DNA of 6,156 nucleotides from Candidatus Solincola tengchongensis (lineage in GTDB: Bacteria > Actinomycetota > Geothermincolia > Geothermincolales > RBG-13-55-18): the NCBI GenBank assembly GCA_015711895.1, contig MU158574.1, positions 541-6,696 on the forward strand, given 5' to 3'. Position 1 is the stretch's first letter, and every line of letters starts with the position of its first letter. The notes beneath the pieces were generated by a model. That model saw only the letters and a list, made by a program, of their open reading frames with translations. It was not told where the DNA came from and did not search any database. Both the position numbers and the translations under genes were made by a program. This document shows, in pieces, positions 1-5,289 of this stretch.

Positions 1-2
1 TG

Positions 3-284
3 TTCAGCGAGTTCCTCAGGGGCAATTCGGCGCGCATCAGGGTCCAGGCGGAGAGGACCGAGGAGGCCAGGATGAGGATGGAGGATGAACGCCGGCTCCT
101 GGTCGAGGCCTCGAGGGAGCGCAAGGTCGTGGACAAGCTGCGGGAACGAGCCTTGGAACGCCATATCTACGAGACGTCCAGGGAAGAACAAGGTTTTCTG
201 GACGAGGTGGCGGGGGTCCGTTTTCTGGCCGTGGAGAACCTGCTATCGGACTGGAGGAAAAGCTCGGAGAGGGATGGGGACTGA
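3..284 (+). CDS. fliJ: Flagellar export protein FliJ, C-terminal part (5' end outside window)
   Basis: The first in-frame codon is at 3 and the stop is TGA at 282-284, giving the last 93 residues of a protein usually about 145-150 long. The visible part is highly charged and helical (Glu/Arg-rich heptads), with the family-typical segment LLVEASRERKVVDKLRERAL followed by a run of helical residues and then DEVAGVRF. FliJ is the small coiled-coil component of the flagellar type III export apparatus. It sits with the FliI ATPase under the FlhA gate and helps deliver export substrates. The identification rests on the pattern of the C-terminal helix and on the place just upstream of fliK. An internal ATG at 72 is in frame but is not the start, because the same family-like sequence continues upstream of it to the window edge. 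There are 44 bases to the next gene. Confidence 0.85.
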   Translation, partial: FSEFLRGNSARIRVQAERTEEARMRMEDERRLLVEASRERKVVDKLRERALERHIYETSREEQGFLDEVAGVRFLAVENLLSDWRKSSERDGD

Positions 285-328
285 TGTCCGCGGAAGTCGT
301 GGCGAGGATCTTGTGTAGGTGATGCCCG

Positions 329-865
329 ATGCTGGAGGGACTGCTTGAGGTGCGGACGCGGATCGCGGAGATCGAGGCGGGCCTGAGCACCCTTAGGCGA
401 GGGGCCGCGGACCCCGATTTCCGTTCTCTCGTGGAGAGCGCCCTGGCGGTAAGCGCCGCCGAGGGCACCGCACCGTCCTACGGCTCCAACCTGCTTTCCT
501 CGGACGGAAACGCCATGGCGGACCGCCTACGCAACTACATGCGCTCGCGCCTCTTTAATCCCGAATTGGCCGAACACGCCGCCGACTTCGTCGAGGCGGC
601 CGCCCGTTACGGGGTGGACTGGAGGCTGGGAGTCGCCCTAGCCACCGTGGAATCCTCTGGTGGCAAGCAGTGTTTTCGGCCCTACAACCCCTTCGGGATT
701 ATGGGAAGGAGTTTCTCGAGCTGGAGGGAGGCCGTCTGGGAGGTCAACCGACTGGTGGCCTCATACGGTTTCGGCAACGATCTGAGAGCCATCCTGCACA
801 AATACAATCCCTCCGGAGGAGAGGCCTACATAAACAAGGTCCTCTCGGAGATGTCCAGGATCTGA
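329..865 (+). CDS. Lysozyme/glucosaminidase-like peptidoglycan hydrolase of the flagellar operon
   Basis: A 178-residue protein with no signal peptide. Residues 1-22 form a short charged amphipathic helix (MLEGLLEVRTRIAEIEAGLS). Residues 23-60 look like a linker. Residues 65-178 resemble a lysozyme-fold hydrolase: GVDWRLGVALATVESSGG, with E108 as the likely catalytic glutamate, then NPFGIMG (120-126), a WREAVWEVNRLVASYG helix and a C-terminal KYNPSGGEAYINKV segment. The NPFGIM and YNP...Y patterns recall glucosaminidase domains such as that at the C-terminus of proteobacterial FlgJ. The role is probably cutting the glycan strand so that the flagellar rod can pass through the wall. The start ATG at 329 follows AGGTGAT (317-323). 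The next gene begins 32 bases downstream and encodes a peptidase, so the two probably work as a pair. The domain class is recognised by eye, and the exact bond cleaved is not shown. An N-acetylmuramidase or lytic transglycosylase is the alternative. Confidence 0.75.
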   Translation: MLEGLLEVRTRIAEIEAGLSTLRRGAADPDFRSLVESALAVSAAEGTAPSYGSNLLSSDGNAMADRLRNYMRSRLFNPELAEHAADFVEAAARYGVDWRLGVALATVESSGGKQCFRPYNPFGIMGRSFSSWREAVWEVNRLVASYGFGNDLRAILHKYNPSGGEAYINKVLSEMSRI

Positions 866-879
866 AAGACGGGGATAGA

Positions 880-897
880 GGAGAAGGAGAAGGAGAA
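880..897 (+). repeat. Three tandem GGAGAA hexamers forming the ribosome-binding region of the NlpC/P60 gene
   Basis: Perfect copies of GGAGAA lie at 880-885, 886-891 and 892-897 and run directly into the GTG start at 898. The middle copy gives an AAGGAGA core (884-890) at 7 bases from the GTG, the best-placed Shine-Dalgarno. This supports GTG 898 as the true start, although the frame is open further upstream. Because it is a perfect short tandem repeat, copy number could change by slippage. Confidence 0.8.
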
Positions 898-1437
898 GTG
901 GAAGGGATCGTCGAGGTCGCCCAGAGGATAAGGGAGATCGAAGCCCGCCTCAAGGAACTCTTCCGGGAAGGGATTTACGCCGAGTCGCCGAGCTGCCGGG
1001 AGGTCCTCGGGGGTGGCTCCGCTCTCTCCTCCACCTTCGGGACCTGTCTCCAGTCCGCCCTTTCCGGGTCCGGCGAAACGGTGGTGAGGGAGGCCTCCAA
1101 GTACCTCGGTGTCCCCTACGTATACGGCGGTGCCACTCCCAACGGCTTCGATTGCTCGGGGCTGGTGCAGTACGTGTTCCGGAAGTTCGGGGTGGAGCTC
1201 CCACACTACACGGTGACCCAGGCCCAAAGGGGAACTCCCGTGAACAGGGAGGAATTGAGGCCCGGCGACGTGATCTTCTTCGGGGAGAACGGCGGACGCG
1301 GGTTCCTCTATCACGTCGGGATATACATCGGGAACAACCGTTTCATCCATGCTCCCCACACGGGGGATGTGGTGAAGGTGAGCGCTCTGGAGGGGAAATA
1401 CGACAGGAATTTCGCCTGTGCACGCAGGTATCTTTGA
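898..1437 (+). CDS. NlpC/P60 (C40) family cell-wall endopeptidase of the flagellar operon
   Basis: From GTG 898 this is a 179-residue protein. Residues 60-179 are an NlpC/P60 domain: ETVVREASKYLGVPYVYGG, then the nucleophile motif FDCSGL with C86, the RPGDVIFF strand (121-128), the HVGIYIG motif with catalytic H139, and IHAP with H151 as the probable third polar residue. These enzymes cleave peptide stems of peptidoglycan, typically D-Glu-diaminopimelate links. There is no signal peptide. Instead residues 2-21 (EGIVEVAQRIREIEARLKEL) resemble the first residues of the preceding hydrolase. The frame is open upstream to about 670, overlapping the previous gene, but that part reads as low-quality out-of-frame sequence. 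GTG 898 is preferred because it has a Shine-Dalgarno at 7 bases and begins exactly where similarity to the neighbour's N-terminus begins. It likely acts with the preceding hydrolase to open the wall for the rod or hook. Confidence 0.87.
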   Translation: MEGIVEVAQRIREIEARLKELFREGIYAESPSCREVLGGGSALSSTFGTCLQSALSGSGETVVREASKYLGVPYVYGGATPNGFDCSGLVQYVFRKFGVELPHYTVTQAQRGTPVNREELRPGDVIFFGENGGRGFLYHVGIYIGNNRFIHAPHTGDVVKVSALEGKYDRNFACARRYL

Positions 1438-1609
1438 TGGATTGGCCTAAATCGCCCGTGATTCCACGGCTGAAGGTCCGAAACGGGGATTTCTTGTACG
1501 GAGCTTCCGTGGGAAGAAGGGGACAGGCCAAGCGCCCGGATGGACCTTTTCCGTGAGCCACACGGACGCCGAATAAGGACCGCTGGTCCGGAGGAAAGGA
1601 GGTGATGAT
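1438..1609 (+). other. Intergenic fliK leader with nested inverted repeats
   Basis: A 172-base gap, long for this tightly packed operon. An outer stem pairs TTGGCCT (1442-1448) with AGGCCAA (1525-1531). Inside it 1462-1469 pairs with 1507-1514 (one G-U), then AAG/CTT (1473-1475 with 1504-1506) and TCCG/CGGA (1477-1480 with 1499-1502). Competing pairings exist: AAGGTCC (1473-1479) is perfectly complementary to GGACCTT (1542-1548). CCGTG at 1456-1460 can fold locally onto CACGG at 1465-1469. CCGTG (1551-1555) pairs with CACGG (1561-1565), and GGACC (1577-1581) with GGTCC (1585-1589). I recognise no known riboswitch class, and no U-rich terminator follows any stem. A 39-codon frame (1437-1556) also runs through it, overlapping the upstream stop. 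Regulatory RNA is an inference from the repeats only. Confidence 0.4.
1595..1606 (+). promoter_or_regulatory. Full-length Shine-Dalgarno of fliK
   Basis: AAAGGAGGTGAT is complementary to essentially the whole anti-Shine-Dalgarno tail of 16S rRNA. The GGAGG core (1598-1602) lies 7 bases before ATG 1610 and fixes that start. A small GGACC/GGTCC hairpin (1577-1589) stands just upstream. Confidence 0.85.
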
Positions 1610-3043
1610 ATGCAGAGAGCGGTACCGCAGCTTATGGTCGAGGTCCCCGCGCCGGAGGCGGGGAGATTGCGGGCGGTCGCCGTCCGCATCGTTCCCTCCC
1701 CTAGGGGAAGGCAGGAACGCCTTCACGAGGCATCGCCGCGCGGCGGTAAGACCTGCGGGATCGCCCGGTTCGCCGATCTTCTGGCGCCGGTGGGTTCATT
1801 GGAGGGATGTTTCCTCCCGGCCGCCGAGGAGGGCGCGCGGGCGCATACGTTCTCGGAAACGCCGGGCAGAGCCGAGGCGATGCGGGAGGCTCCGGCATTG
1901 CCCGCCGAGGGTTCGGCGTACCATCTGCTCTTGGGAGAGGATGGCGCGGCTAGCGCGGATCAAGTCTGGGTGGCGAACCCGACGGACGGACCCCGTTCTG
2001 CCGCTTACGCCTCGCGCTTTGAGGCGCCCGCCGTGTTGCCTCGAACCGCGGGAGGGAGCGGGGTCCTTCACCCTTCGAGGACGGGACCTGTAGAACGGCC
2101 CCGTCCCCCGTTGCGCGAAGGGCCGACCGCTTCTGAGGATTCCGAAGGTGCGATTCCCCTCTCCAAAGGGCCGCACCTTGCGGGAGGTAGGGCTACCGGA
2201 TCTACGCCTGCGGGCGTGGCGTTCACCGGAAGGGACCTGACCGGAAAGAGGGCCGGATACGTCGCGCGGGAGAGCGTGCGGATCCGCCACGTCGAGGGAC
2301 CGCGGGAAGGGGCCGGAAAACGGGGACCCGAGAGCGCGGACGCGGAGCGTACCACCTCTCGAGAGCCGTTCGCCGGTGAGTTCGGGAAGTCGGTATTCGC
2401 GTCCGAAAGACTTTCTTCCCCTGACGCACCTGTGCGGCCCGGAGTGGCCGGCGGTGAAGGCGGGAGAGACTTGCCGCGCGAGGGAGAAGCCGAAGCTCTC
2501 CCAAGGGCGGGAGCCGAGCGGGAAAACGCGGTCCGTGGAGCGTCGAGAGCAGCCTCGCCCGCCTCATCCGGAGATGGGATGCCGAGCGTCCCGTCGAGGG
2601 AAAGGGCCATCGGTGCCGAGCCCGGGAACCCCGTTAAGAACCCGCACGTTTGGGACCGTCTCATGGAACGAGTGGCAGGAGCCCTGCGTACCGTCAGGGA
2701 GGGGGAAGTGTTCAGGACCCGCTTGAGGCTGCACCCCCCGCAGCTGGGAAGCCTGGAGGTGGAGGCGGAATGGTCCGGCATGCTAAGGGTAAGCCTTCAG
2801 GCCCAGTCCCCCCAGGCCTTTGATGTGATTCGCGAGGGGCTCGAGCAGTTGAGGCAGCTTCTCCTCACGCAGGGGCTACCACTTCAGGATCTGCAGCTCT
2901 CACTGAAAGGAGACGGCCGGAGGGGTGAGGGAGGGGGCGAGCTCACGCCCGCTTCGCCACCCGCCCGTGAGGCGGTGACGGAGTCGGCACCGGAGACGGG
3001 AACCCGCGGTTGGCCCCTGGGGACCCTAGACCTATGGGTGTGA
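1610..3043 (+). CDS. fliK: Flagellar hook-length control protein FliK
   Basis: A 477-residue protein, within the usual FliK range of about 400-600. FliK is exported during hook growth, measures hook length and switches the export gate from hook to filament substrates. Roughly residues 1-340 are low-complexity, rich in Gly, Pro, Arg, Glu, Ala and Ser and poor in aromatic residues, as expected for the disordered ruler. Near the N-terminus there is a short RFADLLAPV segment of a kind seen in other FliK proteins. Residues about 343-433 are the conserved hook-length control domain: LRLHPPQLGSLEVEAEW, then SPQAFDVIREGLEQLRQLL and GLPLQDLQLSL, matching the family pattern LRLxPxxLGxVxV...LRxxLxxxGL. 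A further tail of about 44 residues (Pro/Thr/Glu-rich) follows. The start is fixed by the Shine-Dalgarno at 1595-1606. The gene lies 34 bases before flgD. The ruler part is hard to recognise by sequence, so the call rests on the C-terminal domain and context. Confidence 0.9.
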   Translation: MQRAVPQLMVEVPAPEAGRLRAVAVRIVPSPRGRQERLHEASPRGGKTCGIARFADLLAPVGSLEGCFLPAAEEGARAHTFSETPGRAEAMREAPALPAEGSAYHLLLGEDGAASADQVWVANPTDGPRSAAYASRFEAPAVLPRTAGGSGVLHPSRTGPVERPRPPLREGPTASEDSEGAIPLSKGPHLAGGRATGSTPAGVAFTGRDLTGKRAGYVARESVRIRHVEGPREGAGKRGPESADAERTTSREPFAGEFGKSVFASERLSSPDAPVRPGVAGGEGGRDLPREGEAEALPRAGAERENAVRGASRAASPASSGDGMPSVPSRERAIGAEPGNPVKNPHVWDRLMERVAGALRTVREGEVFRTRLRLHPPQLGSLEVEAEWSGMLRVSLQAQSPQAFDVIREGLEQLRQLLLTQGLPLQDLQLSLKGDGRRGEGGGELTPASPPAREAVTESAPETGTRGWPLGTLDLWV

Positions 3044-3062
3044 AAAGTCGGGATGTAATTCG

Positions 3063-3073
3063 AAAGGAGGTGA
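3063..3073 (+). promoter_or_regulatory. Full-length Shine-Dalgarno of flgD
   Basis: AAAGGAGGTGA with the GGAGG core at 3066-3070, seven bases before ATG 3078. It is nearly identical in sequence and spacing to the site before fliK, suggesting both are strongly translated. It supports ATG 3078 as the flgD start. Confidence 0.85.
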
Positions 3074-3077
3074 GAGG

Positions 3078-3500
3078 ATGCATCTGTACGGCTACGTTGC
3101 CGGAACCGCGGCCGGCGTGGGGACGGATAGCGCGGAAAGGGCGATGCAGTCCCGGCAGGAACAGGTACTGGGAAGGGATGCCTTTCTCAAGCTGCTGGTC
3201 GCCCAGCTCAAGTGCCAGGATCCCTTGAACCCCGTTGACAACCAGCAGTTCATAGCCCAGCTGGCCCAGCTGCAGAGCCTAGAAGAACTGAGGTATCTGG
3301 GGGAAGCGGTGAGCCTCATGTCCAACATGATGCTGGCGGGGCAGGCCGGAGGCCTTCTCGGCCGGACGGTGAGGGCTGTTACCCCCCGGGGTGAGGTCTG
3401 CGGAAAGGTGGAATCGGTGCGCCTGGAGGGAGGGAGAATCCTCCTTGCCACGGACTCGGGCGAGGTGGAGCTCCAGGACGTGGTGGAGATGTACGCCTGA
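3078..3500 (+). CDS. flgD: Flagellar hook assembly scaffold protein FlgD (short Gram-positive type)
   Basis: A 140-residue protein. FlgD caps the growing hook and is needed for FlgE to polymerise. The diagnostic N-terminal block is residues 31-75: LGRDAFLKLLVAQLKCQDPL, then NPVDNQQFIAQLAQLQSLEE. Residues about 90-140 form the short C-terminal beta-rich part (LLGRTVRAVTPRGEVCGKVE and an ILLATDSGEVELQDV segment). The protein is much shorter than enterobacterial FlgD (about 230 residues), which has extra tudor-like and Ig-like domains, but it matches the length seen in Bacillus-type FlgD. Two cysteines (C46, C108) are present. The next gene starts 16 bases after the stop, so translation is probably closely linked. 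Confidence 0.95.
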   Translation: MHLYGYVAGTAAGVGTDSAERAMQSRQEQVLGRDAFLKLLVAQLKCQDPLNPVDNQQFIAQLAQLQSLEELRYLGEAVSLMSNMMLAGQAGGLLGRTVRAVTPRGEVCGKVESVRLEGGRILLATDSGEVELQDVVEMYA

Positions 3501-3516
3501 GAAGGGAGGCTCGAAC

Positions 3517-3915
3517 ATGGGCGTCGTCGGGAAGGTTCAGGGTGCAGGCGGCCGGGTCGGAGACCGGGCGGACCTCACGGTACAGAGGGGAGCTCAAAGT
3601 GGCGCTCAAACGTTTCGCCAGGTCCTCGAGGAGACCGGCCTCCGCTTCACGCGCCATGCCGCGGAACGTCTCCAAAGACGCGAGGTTCCCCTCGGCGAGG
3701 AAGACCTGCGCCGGGTGGAGAGGGCGGTGTCGGCGGCGGAGAGGAAGGGAGCCGTCCAGTCCCTGGTCCTGGTGGGGGAGGCGGCGCTGATAATCAACTT
3801 GCCCACCAGGAACGTCATATCCGCTTTTCACCGCGCCAGGTTGAAGGACGGGATCTTCACCCACATAGACAGCGCGGTGGTGGTGGAGGGGGCAGCGGAC
3901 GAAAAGGCGGATTGA
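3517..3915 (+). CDS. Conserved flagellar operon protein of unknown function (TIGR02530-like)
   Basis: A 132-residue protein starting at ATG 3517, seven bases after AAGGGAGG (3502-3509). The same frame is open further upstream inside flgD, but that part is an out-of-frame shadow. Residues 1-30 look flexible. Residues 40-125 carry the pattern I associate with the small family often annotated only as 'flagellar operon protein': GLRFTRHAAERLQRREVPLG, a helical EEDLRRVERAVSAAERKGA segment, QSLVLVGEAALIINLPTRNV, and the final IFTHIDSAVVVE strand. The family occurs between flgD and flgE in many Gram-positive flagellar operons. The role is not known to me. Position and size suggest a cytoplasmic hook-assembly or export helper, which is inference. 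There are no transmembrane segments or cysteines. Confidence 0.85.
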   Translation: MGVVGKVQGAGGRVGDRADLTVQRGAQSGAQTFRQVLEETGLRFTRHAAERLQRREVPLGEEDLRRVERAVSAAERKGAVQSLVLVGEAALIINLPTRNVISAFHRARLKDGIFTHIDSAVVVEGAADEKAD

Positions 3916-3922
3916 AGGAAGA

Positions 3923-3960
3923 GGCGGGCTGCCGGACCTCCTCAGAGGGAGCGGCCCGCC
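3923..3960 (+). repeat. GC-rich hairpin upstream of flgE
   Basis: GGCGGGCTGC (3923-3932) pairs with GCGGCCCGCC (3951-3960) over 10 base pairs with one G-U. A second small stem, CCTC (3937-3940) with GAGG (3945-3948), closes inside it. It begins 7 bases after the stop of the upstream gene. CCAATAAGG follows rather than a T-run, so it does not look like an intrinsic terminator. A role in mRNA processing, stability or partial attenuation is inference. Confidence 0.7.
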
Positions 3961-3965
3961 CCAAT

Positions 3966-3983
3966 AAGGAGGTCTTAAGGAGG
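3966..3983 (+). promoter_or_regulatory. Duplicated Shine-Dalgarno before flgE
   Basis: Two AAGGAGG copies, at 3966-3972 and 3977-3983, lie between the hairpin and the flgE start. The second is 11 bases before ATG 3995, longer than at the neighbouring genes. A three-codon frame (ATG 3987 to TGA 3996-3998) lies in between, and its stop overlaps the flgE start codons. Confidence 0.6.
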
Positions 3984-3994
3984 TTGATGAGGCC

Positions 3995-5227
3995 ATGATG
4001 CGTTCCATGTTCTCCGGAGTCTCCGGACTCCGCAATCACCAGACCATGATGGACGTGGTGGGTAACAACATCGCCAACGTGAACACGGTAGGCTACAAGA
4101 CCAGCCAGCTGAGCTTTCAGGACGCACTGTGCCAGACCCTGAGGGGAGCCAGGGCTTCCGCGGGCTATCTGGGAGGGACCAACCCGATACAGATAGGGTT
4201 GGGGGTCAAACTGGCGTTGGTGAGCACCAATTTCACCCAGGGTTCCCTCCAGAACACGGGGCGGATGACAGACCTTTCCATCCAGGGCGACGGGTTCTTC
4301 ATCCTCTCCGACGGGGGAAGCACCTACTACACTAGGGCCGGATATTTCAGCTTCGACGCCCTGGGAAAGCTTATCAACCCCTCCAACGGCTACGTGGTGC
4401 AGGGTTGGATGGCCGACGACACAGGTGCCATAGACACCAACGCAACCCTGGAGCCCATCTCCATACCCGTAGGTCAGACCATGGCCCCCCAGGCCACGGA
4501 CGAGGTGCGTTTCCAGGGCAACCTGCCCGCCGGCGCTTCCGTGGGCGACAGCTACGTGACCTCCATAGAGGTCGTGGATTCCCTGGGGGAGAAGCACACT
4601 CTGGCCTTCACATTCACCAAGACGGACGTCAACGAGTGGTCATGGGAGGCCTTGGGGCCGGCGGGAATCTCCGGAAACACCGGCGTGCTGACCTTCGACA
4701 GCACCGGCGCCCTGGCCTCGACGAGCGGCGGCCCCATAGAGTTCACTCCGACGGGTGCGGCCACGGTGAGCATCACCCCGGACTTCGGCACCATAGGCGG
4801 GATATCCGGAGTCACCCAGTTCGCTTCCGATTCCACCGTGGCCGCCGTATTCCAGGACGGCTACACCGCAGGTTATCTGCAGAGCATCACCATCAGCGAC
4901 AACGGGATCATAACCGGGTTCTTCTCCAACGGCTTGAACAAGCAGCTGGCCCAGATAGCTGTTGCGGTGTTCAACAATCCGGAAGGGCTGATCAAAGTGG
5001 GGGACACCATGTACCGGGTTTCCAGCAACTCGGGGGAGCCCCTGGTGGGCACTTCCGGAACGGGAAACCGCGGGGTGATAACCGCGGGGACTCTGGAGAT
5101 GTCCAACGTGGACCTGGCCCAGGAGTTCACCAACATGATCATCGCTGAACGCGGCTTCCAGGCCAATTCAAGGATCATAACGGCCACCGACCAGATGCTT
5201 CAGGAGCTGGTCAACATAAAGAGGTAA
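3995..5227 (+). CDS. flgE: Flagellar hook protein FlgE
   Basis: A 410-residue protein that polymerises into the curved hook joining rod and filament. It is exported through the flagellar type III system, so the lack of a signal peptide is expected. Residues 4-35 are the conserved rod/hook N-terminal helix with the signature VVGNNIANVNTVGYK (21-35). Residues about 92-140 carry the LSIQGDGFFIL motif and the YTRAGYFSFDALGKLIN strand typical of FlgE/FlgG-type proteins. Residues about 150-320 are the variable surface domain, rich in Thr, Ser and Gly. The last about 45 residues, GVITAGTLEMSNVDLAQEFT to LQELVNIKR, are the conserved C-terminal helix that packs with the N-terminus. The length is normal for FlgE rather than FlgG (about 260). 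ATG 3995 is taken as start; ATG 3998 is the next codon and is equally possible. The gene is flanked on both sides by strong GC hairpins. Confidence 0.96.
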   Translation: MMRSMFSGVSGLRNHQTMMDVVGNNIANVNTVGYKTSQLSFQDALCQTLRGARASAGYLGGTNPIQIGLGVKLALVSTNFTQGSLQNTGRMTDLSIQGDGFFILSDGGSTYYTRAGYFSFDALGKLINPSNGYVVQGWMADDTGAIDTNATLEPISIPVGQTMAPQATDEVRFQGNLPAGASVGDSYVTSIEVVDSLGEKHTLAFTFTKTDVNEWSWEALGPAGISGNTGVLTFDSTGALASTSGGPIEFTPTGAATVSITPDFGTIGGISGVTQFASDSTVAAVFQDGYTAGYLQSITISDNGIITGFFSNGLNKQLAQIAVAVFNNPEGLIKVGDTMYRVSSNSGEPLVGTSGTGNRGVITAGTLEMSNVDLAQEFTNMIIAERGFQANSRIITATDQMLQELVNIKR

Positions 5228-5235
5228 GGCGGTAA

Positions 5236-5263
5236 GGCCGGGGGCGGGGCCCCGCCCCCGGCC
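5236..5263 (+). repeat. 28-base perfect GC palindrome between flgE and flbD
   Basis: The half-site GGCCGGGGGCGGGG (5236-5249) is followed with no spacer by its exact reverse complement (5250-5263). All 28 bases are G or C. As RNA it would fold into a very stable hairpin 8 bases past the flgE stop. No T-run follows on either strand, so a standard intrinsic terminator is unlikely. It could act as a 3' block protecting flgE mRNA from exonucleases, or attenuate transcription into flbD-motA. Confidence 0.85.
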
Positions 5264-5267
5264 GCAT

Positions 5268-5281
5268 CCCCACAGGGGAGG
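5268..5281 (+). promoter_or_regulatory. flbD ribosome-binding site within a small hairpin
   Basis: GGAGG (5277-5281) lies 8 bases before the TTG start at 5290. CCCC (5268-5271) can pair with GGGG (5275-5278) across an ACA loop, which would cover part of the Shine-Dalgarno. Whether this 4-bp stem matters in vivo is uncertain. Confidence 0.55.
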
Positions 5282-5289
5282 TGCAAACG

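Noticed and set aside
670..897. Upstream extension of the NlpC/P60 gene overlapping the preceding hydrolase, or a frameshift fusion of the two
   Set aside because: The extension shows no domain-like sequence. GTG 898 has a well-placed Shine-Dalgarno and begins where similarity to the neighbour's N-terminus begins. No slippery site was seen.
1567..1575. GCCGAATAA resembling the -10 element of a flagellar sigma-28 promoter before fliK
   Set aside because: It has an extra base relative to GCCGATAA and no TAAA -35 element about 15 bases upstream.
2068..2781. Long open frame on the minus strand inside fliK (237 codons)
   Set aside because: It is antisense to a well-supported gene in GC-rich DNA, where long shadow frames are common. 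The product is low-complexity Arg/Pro/Ser with no recognisable domain.
4130..4132. The single cysteine of FlgE (residue 46) as a lysinoalanine cross-link site, as in spirochaete hooks
   Set aside because: The spirochaete cross-link cysteine lies in the D2 domain. This one is in the N-terminal region, so the position does not match.
3857..4597. Long minus-strand frame (246 codons) across the start of flgE
   Set aside because: It overlaps conserved FlgE sequence and the upstream hairpin. The translation has no family features and looks like a shadow.
4405..5148. Long second + strand frame within flgE
   Set aside because: It is the +1 shadow of flgE: a His/Arg/Gly-rich translation with no domain, and flgE itself is unmistakable.
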